Notes: a model not told the origin generated them from the sequence alone. Counted from the first letter of the stretch, positions 1-9,811 are shown. The stretch is 64,000 bases of DNA from Sphingobacterium sp. SGG-5 (GCF_011043525.1 NZ_JAAKGO010000010.1:82095-146094), one strand, 5' to 3'. Numbers and translations are program-made.

Positions 1-654
1 GAGTACAGTTTTGTATCGATCCTTCCAAGATGTTTCGGCATCATCTTCGCCATGTTCTACGGTATCGGGATAACCCTTGTCACTGGGCTTATCACGAGCC
101 ACAATGGCAAAAATAATAGCAGCGACCAAGAGCAGAAGGACGGGCAAACGAAACAAGTAGCGCCAAGATTGATCCTGATGGAGCAGCAGTATAGAGAGCA
201 GATAGGTGACTGCCGATGAACTGCCGGCAGCCATGGTATAAAATCCGAAAGCCTTGCCCCGTTCTTCAGGGCGCCACCAGTTAGAAATGAGCCGGCTGCC
301 CGGTGCCCATGCCATCGACTGGAAATAGCCGTTCAGCGCCCACAGCACCAAGACTACCGATACATCTGTCGCATAGCTGATTCCAATATTGGCACCGATC
401 GATAAGAACGCGCCAAGCGGCACCATGCGCCGGGCACCAAAATGATCCGCGAGATTGCCATTGATCAGCTGCCCGATTGCATATCCGATCAGCATGGAAA
501 AGCTGATCCAGCCGATGGTGGTGTACGATATGTGCAATTCGGCGGCCATATCTTTCGCCGCCCAACCGAAATTGTGACGCCCGGTGTAAAAGAACAGGTA
601 ACAAAACATCGTTACCAACAACATGAGCCATTGATCTTTTCTGAAATTCTTCAT
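1..654 (-). CDS. MFS transporter, organophosphate:phosphate antiporter-like (partial, C-terminus outside window)
   Basis: The first 218 residues of a polytopic inner-membrane transporter; the gene runs off the left edge. The start TGRHNFGWAAKDM, the MFS motif-A loop NGNLADHFGARR and the stretch NGYFQSMAWAPGSRLISNWW resemble the organophosphate:phosphate antiporter family (glycerol-3-phosphate, phosphoglycerate and hexose-phosphate carriers). About six hydrophobic segments are visible. An in-frame ATG two codons upstream (660) is an alternative start. It begins 21 nt after the stop of the upstream dehydrogenase gene, so it is probably the third gene of the phospholipase C operon. Uptake of a phosphorylated product of phospholipid breakdown is an inference; the substrate cannot be read from the sequence. 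Confidence 0.85.
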   Translation of the reverse strand, partial: MKNFRKDQWLMLLVTMFCYLFFYTGRHNFGWAAKDMAAELHISYTTIGWISFSMLIGYAIGQLINGNLADHFGARRMVPLGAFLSIGANIGISYATDVSVVLVLWALNGYFQSMAWAPGSRLISNWWRPEERGKAFGFYTMAAGSSSAVTYLLSILLLHQDQSWRYLFRLPVLLLLVAAIIFAIVARDKPSDKGYPDTVEHGEDDAETSWKDRYKTVL

Positions 655-675
655 ATCCATTTCAATTAGTGTTGT

Positions 676-1764
676 TTATATGCGGATGCCCACACGCAGT
701 GGCTTATGAGCAACGGCATATTCAAAAGCCTGTTCGGCATCTTTTAAATCGAACTCTTTTTCGACCACTGTGTCAAAAGGGTATTTCTGCCAACTCTTCT
801 CCAGAAAATCCAGGGCATATTTGAAATCATCAAAATTATAATTATGAACCCCCTTGATCGTATGGAGGTTACGGATAACTTGTTCGGCATCGATCTCAAT
901 CTTTCGGCTTTTGAATACAGCGCCTACCCACACCGCCGTGCCGCCTATGCCCAATACCTCCATCCCCAATTCCATCGCATCGGGCGAACCACTCATATCG
1001 AACACCACGTCTATACCTTTTTTTGTAAACTGCTGTTTCAACGCCTGAATGTCTTCTGCATTAGATTTGCGCAGATTGAGACCATAGTCTGCTCCAAAAT
1101 GTTGAGCGTGAAGCAACCGGTCGTCTGCAATATCCGCAGCACCAACCCATGTAGCACCTGCTTCGCGGCACATAGCGAGACAGGCAACACCCAATAATCC
1201 CATACCAAAGACCAAGACATTTTTGCCCGTAAGATCGCCGGCTACACGTAAGGAAGCGGCCACCGTAGAGATGGCACAGTTTAAGGTTGCTGCGATCGGC
1301 AACGGTAGTGTTGCAGGTAATTTTAACACCCCCGTATTGCGACGCAATACGCAATATTCGGCCAACCCTCCGTGGAAAGCATCCCCGTCGGTGATCTTTG
1401 CATGGCCATATTTGAAGAGGTCATCGCCTTTTTGGGGTATACCCTCTTTTGCGAGGACCGATTGCGGATTGCTGGAAAAAATAGACCAGGTAACGGTATC
1501 ACCGACGTGGAGTGCCCGGCCATTGTCGTCCACACCGGTATGTGCGGCATCTATTTCGACAATCTCGCCCACAATTTCATGCCCCAGCACGGTAGGACAT
1601 GCTTCCTGCCGTACACCACAATAGGTGTGCATATCGCTGCCACAAAGGGTGGTATAACGGTTTTTAACTAATATCTCTCCGGTTCTCAAAGCGGGAAGAG
1701 GGTGCTCTTCCGCAACCAGGTGCTGACCACTCCCGTTGAATGCTATAAGTGTTCCTTTTCTCAT
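676..1764 (-). CDS. Zinc-type alcohol dehydrogenase, HpnZ-like (phosphonate-associated group)
   Basis: A 362-residue medium-chain dehydrogenase. The catalytic zinc ligands look intact: C41 in CGSDMHTYCG, H62-E63 in GHE and C163. The nucleotide-binding glycine motif GMGLLG is at 187-192. The overall pattern, with the GRALHVGDTVTWS segment, resembles the dehydrogenase clade often found beside phosphonate catabolism genes (TIGR03366). The lobe around residues 96-113, which normally holds four cysteines for structural zinc, has none here. It lies between the phospholipase C gene (41 nt upstream) and an organophosphate-type transporter, suggesting it oxidises an alcohol released from a phospho-compound. 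The actual substrate is unknown. Confidence 0.85.
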   Translation of the reverse strand: MRKGTLIAFNGSGQHLVAEEHPLPALRTGEILVKNRYTTLCGSDMHTYCGVRQEACPTVLGHEIVGEIVEIDAAHTGVDDNGRALHVGDTVTWSIFSSNPQSVLAKEGIPQKGDDLFKYGHAKITDGDAFHGGLAEYCVLRRNTGVLKLPATLPLPIAATLNCAISTVAASLRVAGDLTGKNVLVFGMGLLGVACLAMCREAGATWVGAADIADDRLLHAQHFGADYGLNLRKSNAEDIQALKQQFTKKGIDVVFDMSGSPDAMELGMEVLGIGGTAVWVGAVFKSRKIEIDAEQVIRNLHTIKGVHNYNFDDFKYALDFLEKSWQKYPFDTVVEKEFDLKDAEQAFEYAVAHKPLRVGIRI

Positions 1765-1805
1765 TGTTTGTTTTTAAATCATAGTTGCATTTTCATTGTT
1801 ACTTT

Positions 1806-4352
1806 TTAAATCATACGTCCCATAAAGGGGTCGGTATACGTTTCCTCGCCAGTCTCGATATGTCCCGCAAAACGCTGTTCAAATATGTCGAAACCGGTTA
1901 TGCGAACGGTAAAATCATACCATCCGAAACTTTTTTCGAGCGGCAGTACGACGCTTAGATTTCCCGGCCTCATGTCTTTTGATGGGATCTTCTTTTGGAT
2001 AGTTCCGGTGTTATAGGCGTTGTCCTTTATCTGTACCGTATACCCCTCCCCCTTGCGCAGGCTTTTTATACGTACGACGAGATTGCCCGTAGGCTTCCCT
2101 GATGCAGGGTTACGTTCATCGCTGACATTAACTGTAATATCCGGATCCTTGACATTTCCTATAAATTCACGATAAAATCCATTAGGGGCATAGACACGGA
2201 GGTGATAGGTCTGATCTTCAAATGAGCCGATCGACCATTTATCGCTGATAAGATCGCCGGGAGTAACGGCATAATTCCAGCTCCGGGCGGTCTCAAAATT
2301 ATTTTTTGAAGTCTCTTCCCTGTATTTGCCGGGGACATAGATTTTAAAAGGTGCACCTGCCGCCTTTTTGCCAAACACTTCATTGCCCGCACCGAGATGG
2401 ATTTCAAAGGCTTTTTTATCGGGGCTCAATTTACCGGCGACCTGCAATTGATATGGCAGCGCACAGGCCGTACGTATTCCCCGCTCTTGCTTGGACATAA
2501 AAGGGATAGATAAATCTGTCACTTCTCTAAATCCGGAAGGCACATCTTTAAACTGTGCTTTGTGTATGCTTTCGATCTGGCTATTTCGGGACAAAAAATC
2601 AATCTTAGGTTTCTTAGCATCGGGATGGTAAGGCCTGAATACCGACGTTAAATCACCGCAGACTGTCCTCCGCCATTCGCTGATGTTATGACATTTTATA
2701 TCTTTTCCTGTCTTCTGGCTGAGAAAGCCCTCCAGAAATTGTAAAGTAGATGTATGGTCAAAAACCTGTGAGCAGACTTTTCCGCCCCGGCTCCATGGCG
2801 AAGCAACAACCATGGGCACCCGATAACCCAAACCAATGGGGGCTTGCCGGGCATACTTTTTTGCAACACCTGCTTTTAACTCATCTTCGAGCCGGACAAA
2901 TTCCGTATCCACATCTATTCCTCGAGATGTTTTGCCCGAATCAGGATGTATGGGTGATGGGGGTTCGAAGGGCGGAATATGATCAAAATATCCATCATTC
3001 TCGTCATAGGTCAAGATGAATATTGTCTTTTTCCAAACTTCGGGGTTCTTAGTGAGGATATCCAGTATTTCCGATACATACCAGGCTCCGTACCAGGGCG
3101 AGCTCGGGTGGTCTGAAAATTTAGCCGGACCAACTAACCACGATACCGTAGGCAACGTGCCGTTATTGACATCTGTGCGGAACTGGTGCAATACATCGCC
3201 TTTTGGGACTTCGACAGTGTACTGTTGACCGTCATCCTCATACACCAAAGAGTCCAGTTTATCGTAATCTGGATCGTTTTTATTGATTGTAAAGGCCTTG
3301 TGGTAGAGATTCTTTTCTTCTGGAGACAGCTTCTCAAAATTCGCCGCGGTGTATTTCTTTATGTCTTCATACGCCTTGTCCAGTACTTCCTGCTTCACCT
3401 GTATGGTTTGTTGAATTTTTCTATATTGATCGGAATCGCTACTCAGCTTGCCTAATTTGGACTGAAATGCGGCTATTTCGTCGGGAAGTTTATGTATTTG
3501 GGCTTTTATGCTACGGATGTACCGCGCATTGAACTGTACATGATAACGGGAAAAATATTCGATGACATTACAGTCGTAGTTGGCCAGCCAAGATTTTTCT
3601 TCTCCCTTATACCCTCCTCCTGTGCTCAGATCATTCTGATAGATCCGCCAAGAGATCTGGTTTTTCTCCAGGACTTCGGGGAACACCTCCCATTGGAGTC
3701 CTCCCCTCGTAACATCCGGATTGCGGATATGTGCCTGATTCTCATGTCCGGGTTGTTCACGTATCGCACCGGACATGAGGTAAAGCCTATTCGGAAAGGT
3801 GCTGGTATTGACCGAACAAAAGTTATGGTCACAAACCGTAAAGGCATCCGCAAAAGCATAATTAAAAGGGATGTCCTGTCGATTGTAATAGCCCATAGTT
3901 AAAGGAAGATCTGCATATTCTTTTTTCCGGCGGGATTTCTTTGCTTCCAGCCATTGGTTATGCTTACCACCGTTGCCCGCATCGACCTGATCGTGCCTGC
4001 CGTGCGGCAAGGCACCCATCCAGGTTGCTTTACTGCCTTTTATATCTAGGCGGAACGGTGCATATGTCTTTCCTATCGCATTACTTTGCAACCAGACCGG
4101 ATTGCCATTGGGCAGACTTATGGCCCGAGGGTCGTTAAATCCACGCACACCTTGCAACGTGCCAAAACAATGGTCAAACGAACGGTTTTCCTGCATCAGA
4201 ATAACAACATGTTCGGCGTCCAAGTAAGTACTTCCGGGCTGGGGGTCGATAGCTAAAGCCCGTTGGACAGAAGCAGGCAAAAAGGTTGACAATCCCGCTG
4301 CACCCGACAGCAGTAATGATTTTTTGATGAATTCTCTACGTGTATTTTCCAT
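1806..4352 (-). CDS. Phosphocholine-specific phospholipase C, Tat-exported
   Basis: An 848-residue exported phosphoesterase of the bacterial non-haemolytic phospholipase C family (PlcN type). The N-terminus has a twin-arginine motif, TRREFIKK, then a hydrophobic stretch ending near ALA, which points to Tat export. Family signatures visible: VVILMQENRSFDHCFGTL near residue 50, HNQW, TYDENDGYFDHIPP, and SPWSRGG with DHTSTLQFLE. The C-terminus (about 640-848) contains two beta-sandwich domains typical of the family. Such enzymes cleave phosphatidylcholine to diacylglycerol and phosphocholine. It is probably the first gene of an operon with the dehydrogenase and transporter, and is divergent from a SusC/SusD operon. 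Length is slightly above that of Pseudomonas homologues (about 700), because of an insertion around residues 270-340. Confidence 0.93.
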   Translation of the reverse strand: MENTRREFIKKSLLLSGAAGLSTFLPASVQRALAIDPQPGSTYLDAEHVVILMQENRSFDHCFGTLQGVRGFNDPRAISLPNGNPVWLQSNAIGKTYAPFRLDIKGSKATWMGALPHGRHDQVDAGNGGKHNQWLEAKKSRRKKEYADLPLTMGYYNRQDIPFNYAFADAFTVCDHNFCSVNTSTFPNRLYLMSGAIREQPGHENQAHIRNPDVTRGGLQWEVFPEVLEKNQISWRIYQNDLSTGGGYKGEEKSWLANYDCNVIEYFSRYHVQFNARYIRSIKAQIHKLPDEIAAFQSKLGKLSSDSDQYRKIQQTIQVKQEVLDKAYEDIKKYTAANFEKLSPEEKNLYHKAFTINKNDPDYDKLDSLVYEDDGQQYTVEVPKGDVLHQFRTDVNNGTLPTVSWLVGPAKFSDHPSSPWYGAWYVSEILDILTKNPEVWKKTIFILTYDENDGYFDHIPPFEPPSPIHPDSGKTSRGIDVDTEFVRLEDELKAGVAKKYARQAPIGLGYRVPMVVASPWSRGGKVCSQVFDHTSTLQFLEGFLSQKTGKDIKCHNISEWRRTVCGDLTSVFRPYHPDAKKPKIDFLSRNSQIESIHKAQFKDVPSGFREVTDLSIPFMSKQERGIRTACALPYQLQVAGKLSPDKKAFEIHLGAGNEVFGKKAAGAPFKIYVPGKYREETSKNNFETARSWNYAVTPGDLISDKWSIGSFEDQTYHLRVYAPNGFYREFIGNVKDPDITVNVSDERNPASGKPTGNLVVRIKSLRKGEGYTVQIKDNAYNTGTIQKKIPSKDMRPGNLSVVLPLEKSFGWYDFTVRITGFDIFEQRFAGHIETGEETYTDPFMGRMI

Positions 4353-4402
4353 GCTTGAGAATGTTGGTTTATATCGTCTTATGCATTCTTGAATTGCTGT
4401 TA

Positions 4403-4410
4403 CAAATATA
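4403..4410 (-). promoter_or_regulatory. Putative -7 promoter box of the phospholipase C operon
   Basis: On the minus strand these bases read TATATTTG, matching TAnnTTTG, about 50 nt upstream of the phospholipase start. No exact TTG is seen at the expected -33 position, so the assignment is tentative. Confidence 0.4.
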
Positions 4411-4538
4411 TGTTTATTTTCACATTATGAAAATTAAATTTTTTTTGTTTTTTCATGAATTCATTGTAATATTCTGAATATCAATGTTAATATTAATAAA
4501 ACACATCCTTAACATCAAAATAATATAAGTTTATTTTT

Positions 4539-4569
4539 TTTGCATTATGAAAAAAAGTATTTATGTTTG
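4539..4569 (+). promoter_or_regulatory. Putative promoter of the susC operon
   Basis: TTTG at 4539-4542, 19 nt, then TATGTTTG at 4562-4569: a full match to the Bacteroidota -33/-7 promoter pattern. Transcription would begin near 4573, leaving a leader of about 320 nt before the susC start at 4896. No better promoter was found closer to susC. Confidence 0.6.
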
Positions 4570-4572
4570 TCT

Positions 4573-4895
4573 TACTAAACAGTTAGAATTATAAACAATT
4601 GTGATTACGATAAATTATCAAATTTTGATCGAGACAGTTGCCTTGACGCTGTAAATGAAGAAAGGGGGATAGTAAGAGCAATCCCTGGAAAGATTATTTT
4701 CCCTCAGAGGTTCGTCTAAATCTCTTTGCGTCATCAAATATCAGATGGAAACGTCAAAAAGAAAAGGAGGTAACGTATATGTAAAGTGGAATTATAATGT
4801 ATGAATAAGTGTCAAGCATAAAATAGGGATGCTGTGAACACCCCTATTATTTAGCTACTAAAGTAACTCATTTAAATTATCAATCAATTTAAACA
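4573..4895 (+). promoter_or_regulatory. Long structured leader of susC
   Basis: The bases between the phospholipase start (4352) and susC (4896) hold no conventional gene. The part after the predicted transcription start has three possible hairpins: GGGAT/ATCCC at 4666-4685, AGAGGTT/AAATCTCT (one G-T pair) at 4706-4725, and AATAGGG/CCCTATT at 4822-4848. It also has an unusually strong Shine-Dalgarno-like AAAAGGAGGT at 4762-4771, placed 7 nt before an ATG (4779) that is directly followed by TAA. An overlapping small reading frame of 19 codons runs from 4745 to 4804. No known riboswitch core was recognised. A regulatory leader is an inference. Confidence 0.4.
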
Positions 4896-7800
4896 ATGCA
4901 AAGGTATAAATTACGCACGAATTCTCACTTTCTTATGCGAATAAAGAAAGGTTTAGGATTATTTTATCTATCTATTGTATTCGGCACATGTGTCAATACG
5001 GGATTGGCACGCAGCCAACCGCTGAGCCTTGCCGCTTCAAAAAGCAAAGCGGCCAAATCGACTGCGACGTTGAAGAATAGTACTTTCAGGCCCCATCAAC
5101 AAGTAAAGACATTAAAGGGTAAGGTAAGCGATGAGCGCGGCAAGCCGCTGCCGGGAGTGACAATACGTGTAGTCTCTACCGGCGTACAGGCTATCACCGA
5201 TGGATCGGGCAACTTTTCTATCCGAGCTACGGAAGGAGATTACCTAACCTTCACAATGTTAGGATATGAAACGCTTATTCAACAAGTGGGAAGTAGCTTG
5301 GAATACACGATAGAAATGACTCCTATTTCTACGGCGATCGAAGAAGTTACGGTCAATATAGGTTACGGAACAGTGGACAAAAGTGACCTGACAGGGTCGG
5401 TAGCACAAGTCAACATGGAGGATCTAAGCAAAGCACCTGTTGCTTCATTTGATGAGGCGTTGGCAGGGCGCGTTGCCGGTGTGCAGGTCTCCGCCAACGA
5501 AGGACAGCCCGGAACGGAAATGAATATTGTCATTCGAGGCGGAAATTCTCTTACGCAGAGTAATGACCCCCTATATGTTATTGATGGGTTTCCCATTGAA
5601 GATCCGGGTGCCGCGGTGATCAACCCCGGTGACATCGAATCCATCAGTATCCTAAAAGACGCTTCAGCAACCGCTATTTACGGATCAAGAGGGGCCAATG
5701 GCGTGGTGATTATTGAGTCTAAGAAAGGACAGATCGGCCGGCCGGTTATCCGATACGATGGCTCCATTGGATTTCAACAGGTCACAAACAAGATGGAAAT
5801 GATGTCTCCCTATGATTTTGTGAAATATCAACTTGAAATGAACCCGGAAGTTAGCCCGATCGTATATTTAACGCGTCCCGGACGTACGTTGGAAGATTAC
5901 CGGAACCTTCCTGGAGTTAATTGGCAGGACTTGATGTTCCGACAATCGCCGATGCATAACCACAACTTGTCTGTCACTGGGGGAACAAAAGAAACACGCT
6001 ATCGGATAGCAGCTTCGCTGTTTGATCGTGAAGGAATTGTTGTTAATTCGGGCTATGGACGTGCGCAAGCTCGGATTGGATTGGATCAGACGGTGACGAA
6101 TAAATTGACCGTGGGTTTGCAATTCAATTATTCCAGGGACAAAAACTATGGAAGTTTGTCGTCTGCATCACAGGGAGTGTCCACGGGTTATTCTACCTAT
6201 ATGTTATATCGGATATGGGGATACAGACCGATCACAGGTGTAGGGAGCGCTGCCGATTTAGTAGATGAAATAATGGATGATGAGGGTCTTGTGTCTTTTG
6301 CCGATGCACGTGTTAACCCGGTAATGTCAGCGGAAAACGAGATACGTGAACAGTCAAGAAATACACTTATCGGAAATGCATATGTGAAGTACAAAATTAC
6401 GGATGATCTCGAACTGGATATTCGGGGAGGGGTCAACTCCAGGTGGGTCAAAGATGAAGAGTTCTATAATTCCCGGACCGCTCGAGGATATCCGAGTCTG
6501 AGTAACTTCAAGGGCGTGAATGGGATATTTGGACAGGTTGAGCGAACGGATTGGATGAATGAAAATACCTTAACGTATAAAAAGCGAACAGCAAATAAGC
6601 GCCATTCCATCAATGCGGTTGTTGGAATGACTATGCAAGCACGGGATCAGTCTCGATACGGTTACGAGGCATATGAGTTACTAAATGAAAACTTAGGGCT
6701 AAGCGGGATGGATAATGGTGAGCCCGGCCCACTGGATGCGCTCCACACTGGTCATACCTTGGTTTCTTTTCTGACACGTGGAAACTACAGTTATCGCTCT
6801 AAATATTTGGTGACAGCTACATTCCGAGCAGATGGCTCATCGAAATTCTCGCCCCAGAACAGATGGGGATATTTCCCTTCCATGGGCTTGGCATGGCGGA
6901 TTTCCCGGGAGAAGTTTATGAAGTCATTACCGCTGTTTTCAGATGCTAAATTCAGATTTAGTTATGGGGAAACCGGAAATAACAGAATTGGGGATTTTGT
7001 ACGGTTTTCCTCCTTAAGCACGGATTATCCCCGATACTACCCTTTTAATAATACGCCTACGGCCTCAGTTAATACGAATCGATTTGGTAACGAAAACCTG
7101 AGATGGGAAACAACAAAACAGACTGACATTGGACTGGATTTAGCACTATTCAAAAACAAACTGAATTTAACCGTCGATGTATATCGTAAAAATACACACG
7201 ACTTATTGTTAAATGCAAACGTGCCCTATAGTTCGGGCTATTCTACGATCTACAAAAATATCGGATTGATACGGAATGAGGGTCTCGAGATCTCCTTGAG
7301 CACAACAAACCTGAAGAAGAAACATTTCATATGGACGACGGATTTCAATATCAGCTTTAATAGAAACAAAGTATTGGGGTTGACGGACGATGAAGAACAG
7401 ATACTCTCCGACGTGAGCTGGACATCAACCTACAATAGCCAACCCTTGTATATGGCTAAGCTGGGCGGCAGTGCAGCTTCGTTTATTGGATACGTGTGGG
7501 ATGGGGTGTATCAATATTCGGATTTTAATGTATTGCTAAATGGGACGTACGTGCTGAAGAATGGCGTACCGACCAATGGACTGGATCGTGAAGCCATACA
7601 GCCGGGAGATATGAAATACGTGGATATCAACGATGATGGAATTATGAACGAGCAGGATATCGTGGAGATTGGCCGGGGAATTCCGGTTCATATCGGTGGA
7701 TTTAATAACAACTTTAGCTATAAGGGGTTTAGCCTGAATGTCTTTTTCCAATGGTCCTATGGCAATGATATCTTCAATACCAATCGAATTATGTTTGAAG

Positions 7801-8183
7801 GGAATTCAGAAGGCAGAGGACATTTGAATCAATACGCTTCCTATGTCGATCGTTGGTCGCCCGACAATCAAGATAGTCGAAATTATCGTGCCGGTGGGCA
7901 AGGTCCCCGGGGAGTTTATTCCTCCAAATATGTTGAAGATGGGTCTTATCTGCGCCTAAAGACAGTGGCTTTGTCGTACAACTTGTCTCAATCTCTTGTG
8001 GGAAAATTAAAAATGAACGGTTTGGAACTCTATGCTTCGGCCCAGAATCTATATACCTGGACAAATTATTCGGGCATGGATCCTGAGGTATCCGTCAGGC
8101 ATTCGACGCTCACACCAGGGTTTGATTATTCAGCCTATCCAATGGCAAAAACCTTAGTGTTTGGTGTCAAGGCTAAATTTTAA
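4896..8183 (+). CDS. SusC/RagA-family TonB-dependent outer-membrane receptor
   Basis: A 1095-residue receptor for TonB-driven uptake across the outer membrane. A hydrophobic export signal lies at about 14-38; ATG 4896 is used, and an in-frame ATG at 4935 would still leave a good signal. A carboxypeptidase-regulatory-like beta-sandwich (KGKVSDERGKPLPGVTI) covers about 70-145, followed by the plug domain with the SusC signature PLYVIDGFPIED, SISILKDASATAIYGSRGA and VVIIESKKG. The remainder is the 22-strand barrel, ending in a terminal phenylalanine (VFGVKAKF) as expected for a barrel protein. There is no N-terminal STN domain, so no sign of sigma/anti-sigma signalling through the receptor. susD follows 47 nt downstream. 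Confidence 0.97.
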   Translation: MQRYKLRTNSHFLMRIKKGLGLFYLSIVFGTCVNTGLARSQPLSLAASKSKAAKSTATLKNSTFRPHQQVKTLKGKVSDERGKPLPGVTIRVVSTGVQAITDGSGNFSIRATEGDYLTFTMLGYETLIQQVGSSLEYTIEMTPISTAIEEVTVNIGYGTVDKSDLTGSVAQVNMEDLSKAPVASFDEALAGRVAGVQVSANEGQPGTEMNIVIRGGNSLTQSNDPLYVIDGFPIEDPGAAVINPGDIESISILKDASATAIYGSRGANGVVIIESKKGQIGRPVIRYDGSIGFQQVTNKMEMMSPYDFVKYQLEMNPEVSPIVYLTRPGRTLEDYRNLPGVNWQDLMFRQSPMHNHNLSVTGGTKETRYRIAASLFDREGIVVNSGYGRAQARIGLDQTVTNKLTVGLQFNYSRDKNYGSLSSASQGVSTGYSTYMLYRIWGYRPITGVGSAADLVDEIMDDEGLVSFADARVNPVMSAENEIREQSRNTLIGNAYVKYKITDDLELDIRGGVNSRWVKDEEFYNSRTARGYPSLSNFKGVNGIFGQVERTDWMNENTLTYKKRTANKRHSINAVVGMTMQARDQSRYGYEAYELLNENLGLSGMDNGEPGPLDALHTGHTLVSFLTRGNYSYRSKYLVTATFRADGSSKFSPQNRWGYFPSMGLAWRISREKFMKSLPLFSDAKFRFSYGETGNNRIGDFVRFSSLSTDYPRYYPFNNTPTASVNTNRFGNENLRWETTKQTDIGLDLALFKNKLNLTVDVYRKNTHDLLLNANVPYSSGYSTIYKNIGLIRNEGLEISLSTTNLKKKHFIWTTDFNISFNRNKVLGLTDDEEQILSDVSWTSTYNSQPLYMAKLGGSAASFIGYVWDGVYQYSDFNVLLNGTYVLKNGVPTNGLDREAIQPGDMKYVDINDDGIMNEQDIVEIGRGIPVHIGGFNNNFSYKGFSLNVFFQWSYGNDIFNTNRIMFEGNSEGRGHLNQYASYVDRWSPDNQDSRNYRAGGQGPRGVYSSKYVEDGSYLRLKTVALSYNLSQSLVGKLKMNGLELYASAQNLYTWTNYSGMDPEVSVRHSTLTPGFDYSAYPMAKTLVFGVKAKF

Positions 8184-8230
8184 TGGTATTGATAGATAGT
8201 GGGGTAACACACCGATAAAATTGTGAAAAA

Positions 8231-9811
8231 ATGAAAAAAGAACTTATATATATCGTTGTACTGGGATTAACACTGCTAACATCGTGCGATAAATTCCTCG
8301 ATGTAGTGCCCAAGGATTTTGTCAGTCCGGAAAACTATTTTCAGACTGAAGAAGAGGCCAATTTCGCTTTGGCCGGCATTTATTCAACCTTGACACAAAA
8401 TGCGACCTATGCCTCTTACATGTTGGGGCGAATGGGATTGGAAGGAGACGAGTCGTGGAATCACTATACGGGAGATCGTTTTACTGTTGCAGACAATAAT
8501 TACGGACCCAACGAATCTCGAATATTGGCGAATTGGCGGGAATGGTATGGGGGTATAAACCGTGCCAATATCTTTCTGGAGAACATTGACCGGGTCGCTA
8601 TGGATGAGGCCAAGAAGCAGAGTATGATTGGTGAAGCACTGTTTTTACGGGCCTATTTCTACCTCATGTTGGTGAATCGATTTGGTGATGTTCCTCTTAT
8701 TTTGGAAAGTATAAAAACGAGTGATGTGGAGAGTCTTCAAATACCACAGACGCCAGCAAAACAGATTTATGACAAAATATTAGCGGATATGGAAGAGGCA
8801 GCCGAAATGGTGGACGATATAACAGCTATTGGATATGGCGGACGCGTCAGCAAATCTGCTATCTGGGGTATCATGGCCAGAACGTGTCTCTATGTTGCGG
8901 GGAATCCAATCAACGATGTATCTCGATACAAGGAAGCTAGAGATTGGGCAGAAAAAGTAATAGAAACAGGTGTACACCGTCTGAACCCCTCTTTCCCACA
9001 GATATTTATCAACCATGTACAAGATATATATGATATTGAGGAAAGCATATGGGAAGTGGAATTCTGGGGGAATGGTACGGGTATATATGCCAATTTAGGG
9101 GGGTATGTAGGACGGAACAACGGAATAGGTAACACGGAAGATCCAACAGTGGGGTATGCCGTAGGAGCAACCCGTATCGCCCGACCGTTGTATTTCAAAT
9201 TTACATCCGATGATCTCCGCAGAGATTGGGCAATCGCACCTTTCCGCTATGTCGGAAAGGAAAAGGCAGATACTGTATATTGGGAACCGAGCCAACTCTA
9301 CCAGCGGTACTGTGGCAAGTGGCGGCGGATATATGAATTAATCTTACCTCGCTCAACCACCCGGACAGCAACGAATTTTCCCTTGTTGCGGTATTCTGAC
9401 GTATTACTCATGTTTGCAGAAGCTGAAAATGAAGTGCATGGTGAACCTACAGATGCCGCTTACGAAGCGGTGAATCAGGTGAAGCGAAGAGCTTATGGAT
9501 ACGACCAATACACATCCAATCCGACTATCGATGAGGCCGATCTGTCTTACCAGGAATTTTTAGAATATATTCAAGACGAACGGTCACGAGAATTGGCATT
9601 TGAGGGGTTACGGAAAAGTGACCTGGTCCGATGGGGGATTTATGTCCGAAATATGCAGTATGTCGCACAGGATGTCGCACCGATATCCGGGGATTTTTAT
9701 GACTTCCCGAGGAGAACTTTCGGATCGGTAACCGAACGGCATACCCTTTGGCCGATCCCGACCTATGAACTCGGGCTGAATCCTCATTTGGTACAAAATC
9801 CCGGCTGGTAA
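8231..9811 (+). CDS. SusD/RagB-family nutrient-binding outer-membrane lipoprotein
   Basis: A 526-residue lipoprotein with a signal ending in LLTSC, so C19 or so is lipidated. SusD hallmarks: an N-terminal CDKFLDVVPKDFVSPENYF segment, a helical TPR-type core (AIWGIMARTCLY, LLMFAEAENEV, ERSRELAFEG), and a C-terminal WPIPTYELGLNPHLVQNPGW signature. It forms the hinged lid over the SusC barrel encoded just upstream and binds the ligand at the cell surface. Its partner genes (phosphatase-fold enzymes and the divergent phospholipase) suggest a ligand other than a plain polysaccharide, but the ligand cannot be deduced. Confidence 0.96.
   Translation: MKKELIYIVVLGLTLLTSCDKFLDVVPKDFVSPENYFQTEEEANFALAGIYSTLTQNATYASYMLGRMGLEGDESWNHYTGDRFTVADNNYGPNESRILANWREWYGGINRANIFLENIDRVAMDEAKKQSMIGEALFLRAYFYLMLVNRFGDVPLILESIKTSDVESLQIPQTPAKQIYDKILADMEEAAEMVDDITAIGYGGRVSKSAIWGIMARTCLYVAGNPINDVSRYKEARDWAEKVIETGVHRLNPSFPQIFINHVQDIYDIEESIWEVEFWGNGTGIYANLGGYVGRNNGIGNTEDPTVGYAVGATRIARPLYFKFTSDDLRRDWAIAPFRYVGKEKADTVYWEPSQLYQRYCGKWRRIYELILPRSTTRTATNFPLLRYSDVLLMFAEAENEVHGEPTDAAYEAVNQVKRRAYGYDQYTSNPTIDEADLSYQEFLEYIQDERSRELAFEGLRKSDLVRWGIYVRNMQYVAQDVAPISGDFYDFPRRTFGSVTERHTLWPIPTYELGLNPHLVQNPGW

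Noticed and set aside
2159..2407. Open frames lying inside the long genes on either strand
   Set aside because: They overlap well-supported genes throughout and encode no recognisable protein; they are by-products of codon composition.
4779..4784. ATG-TAA with a strong Shine-Dalgarno as a gene
   Set aside because: It encodes a single codon before the stop and cannot be a gene; kept only as part of the susC leader observation.
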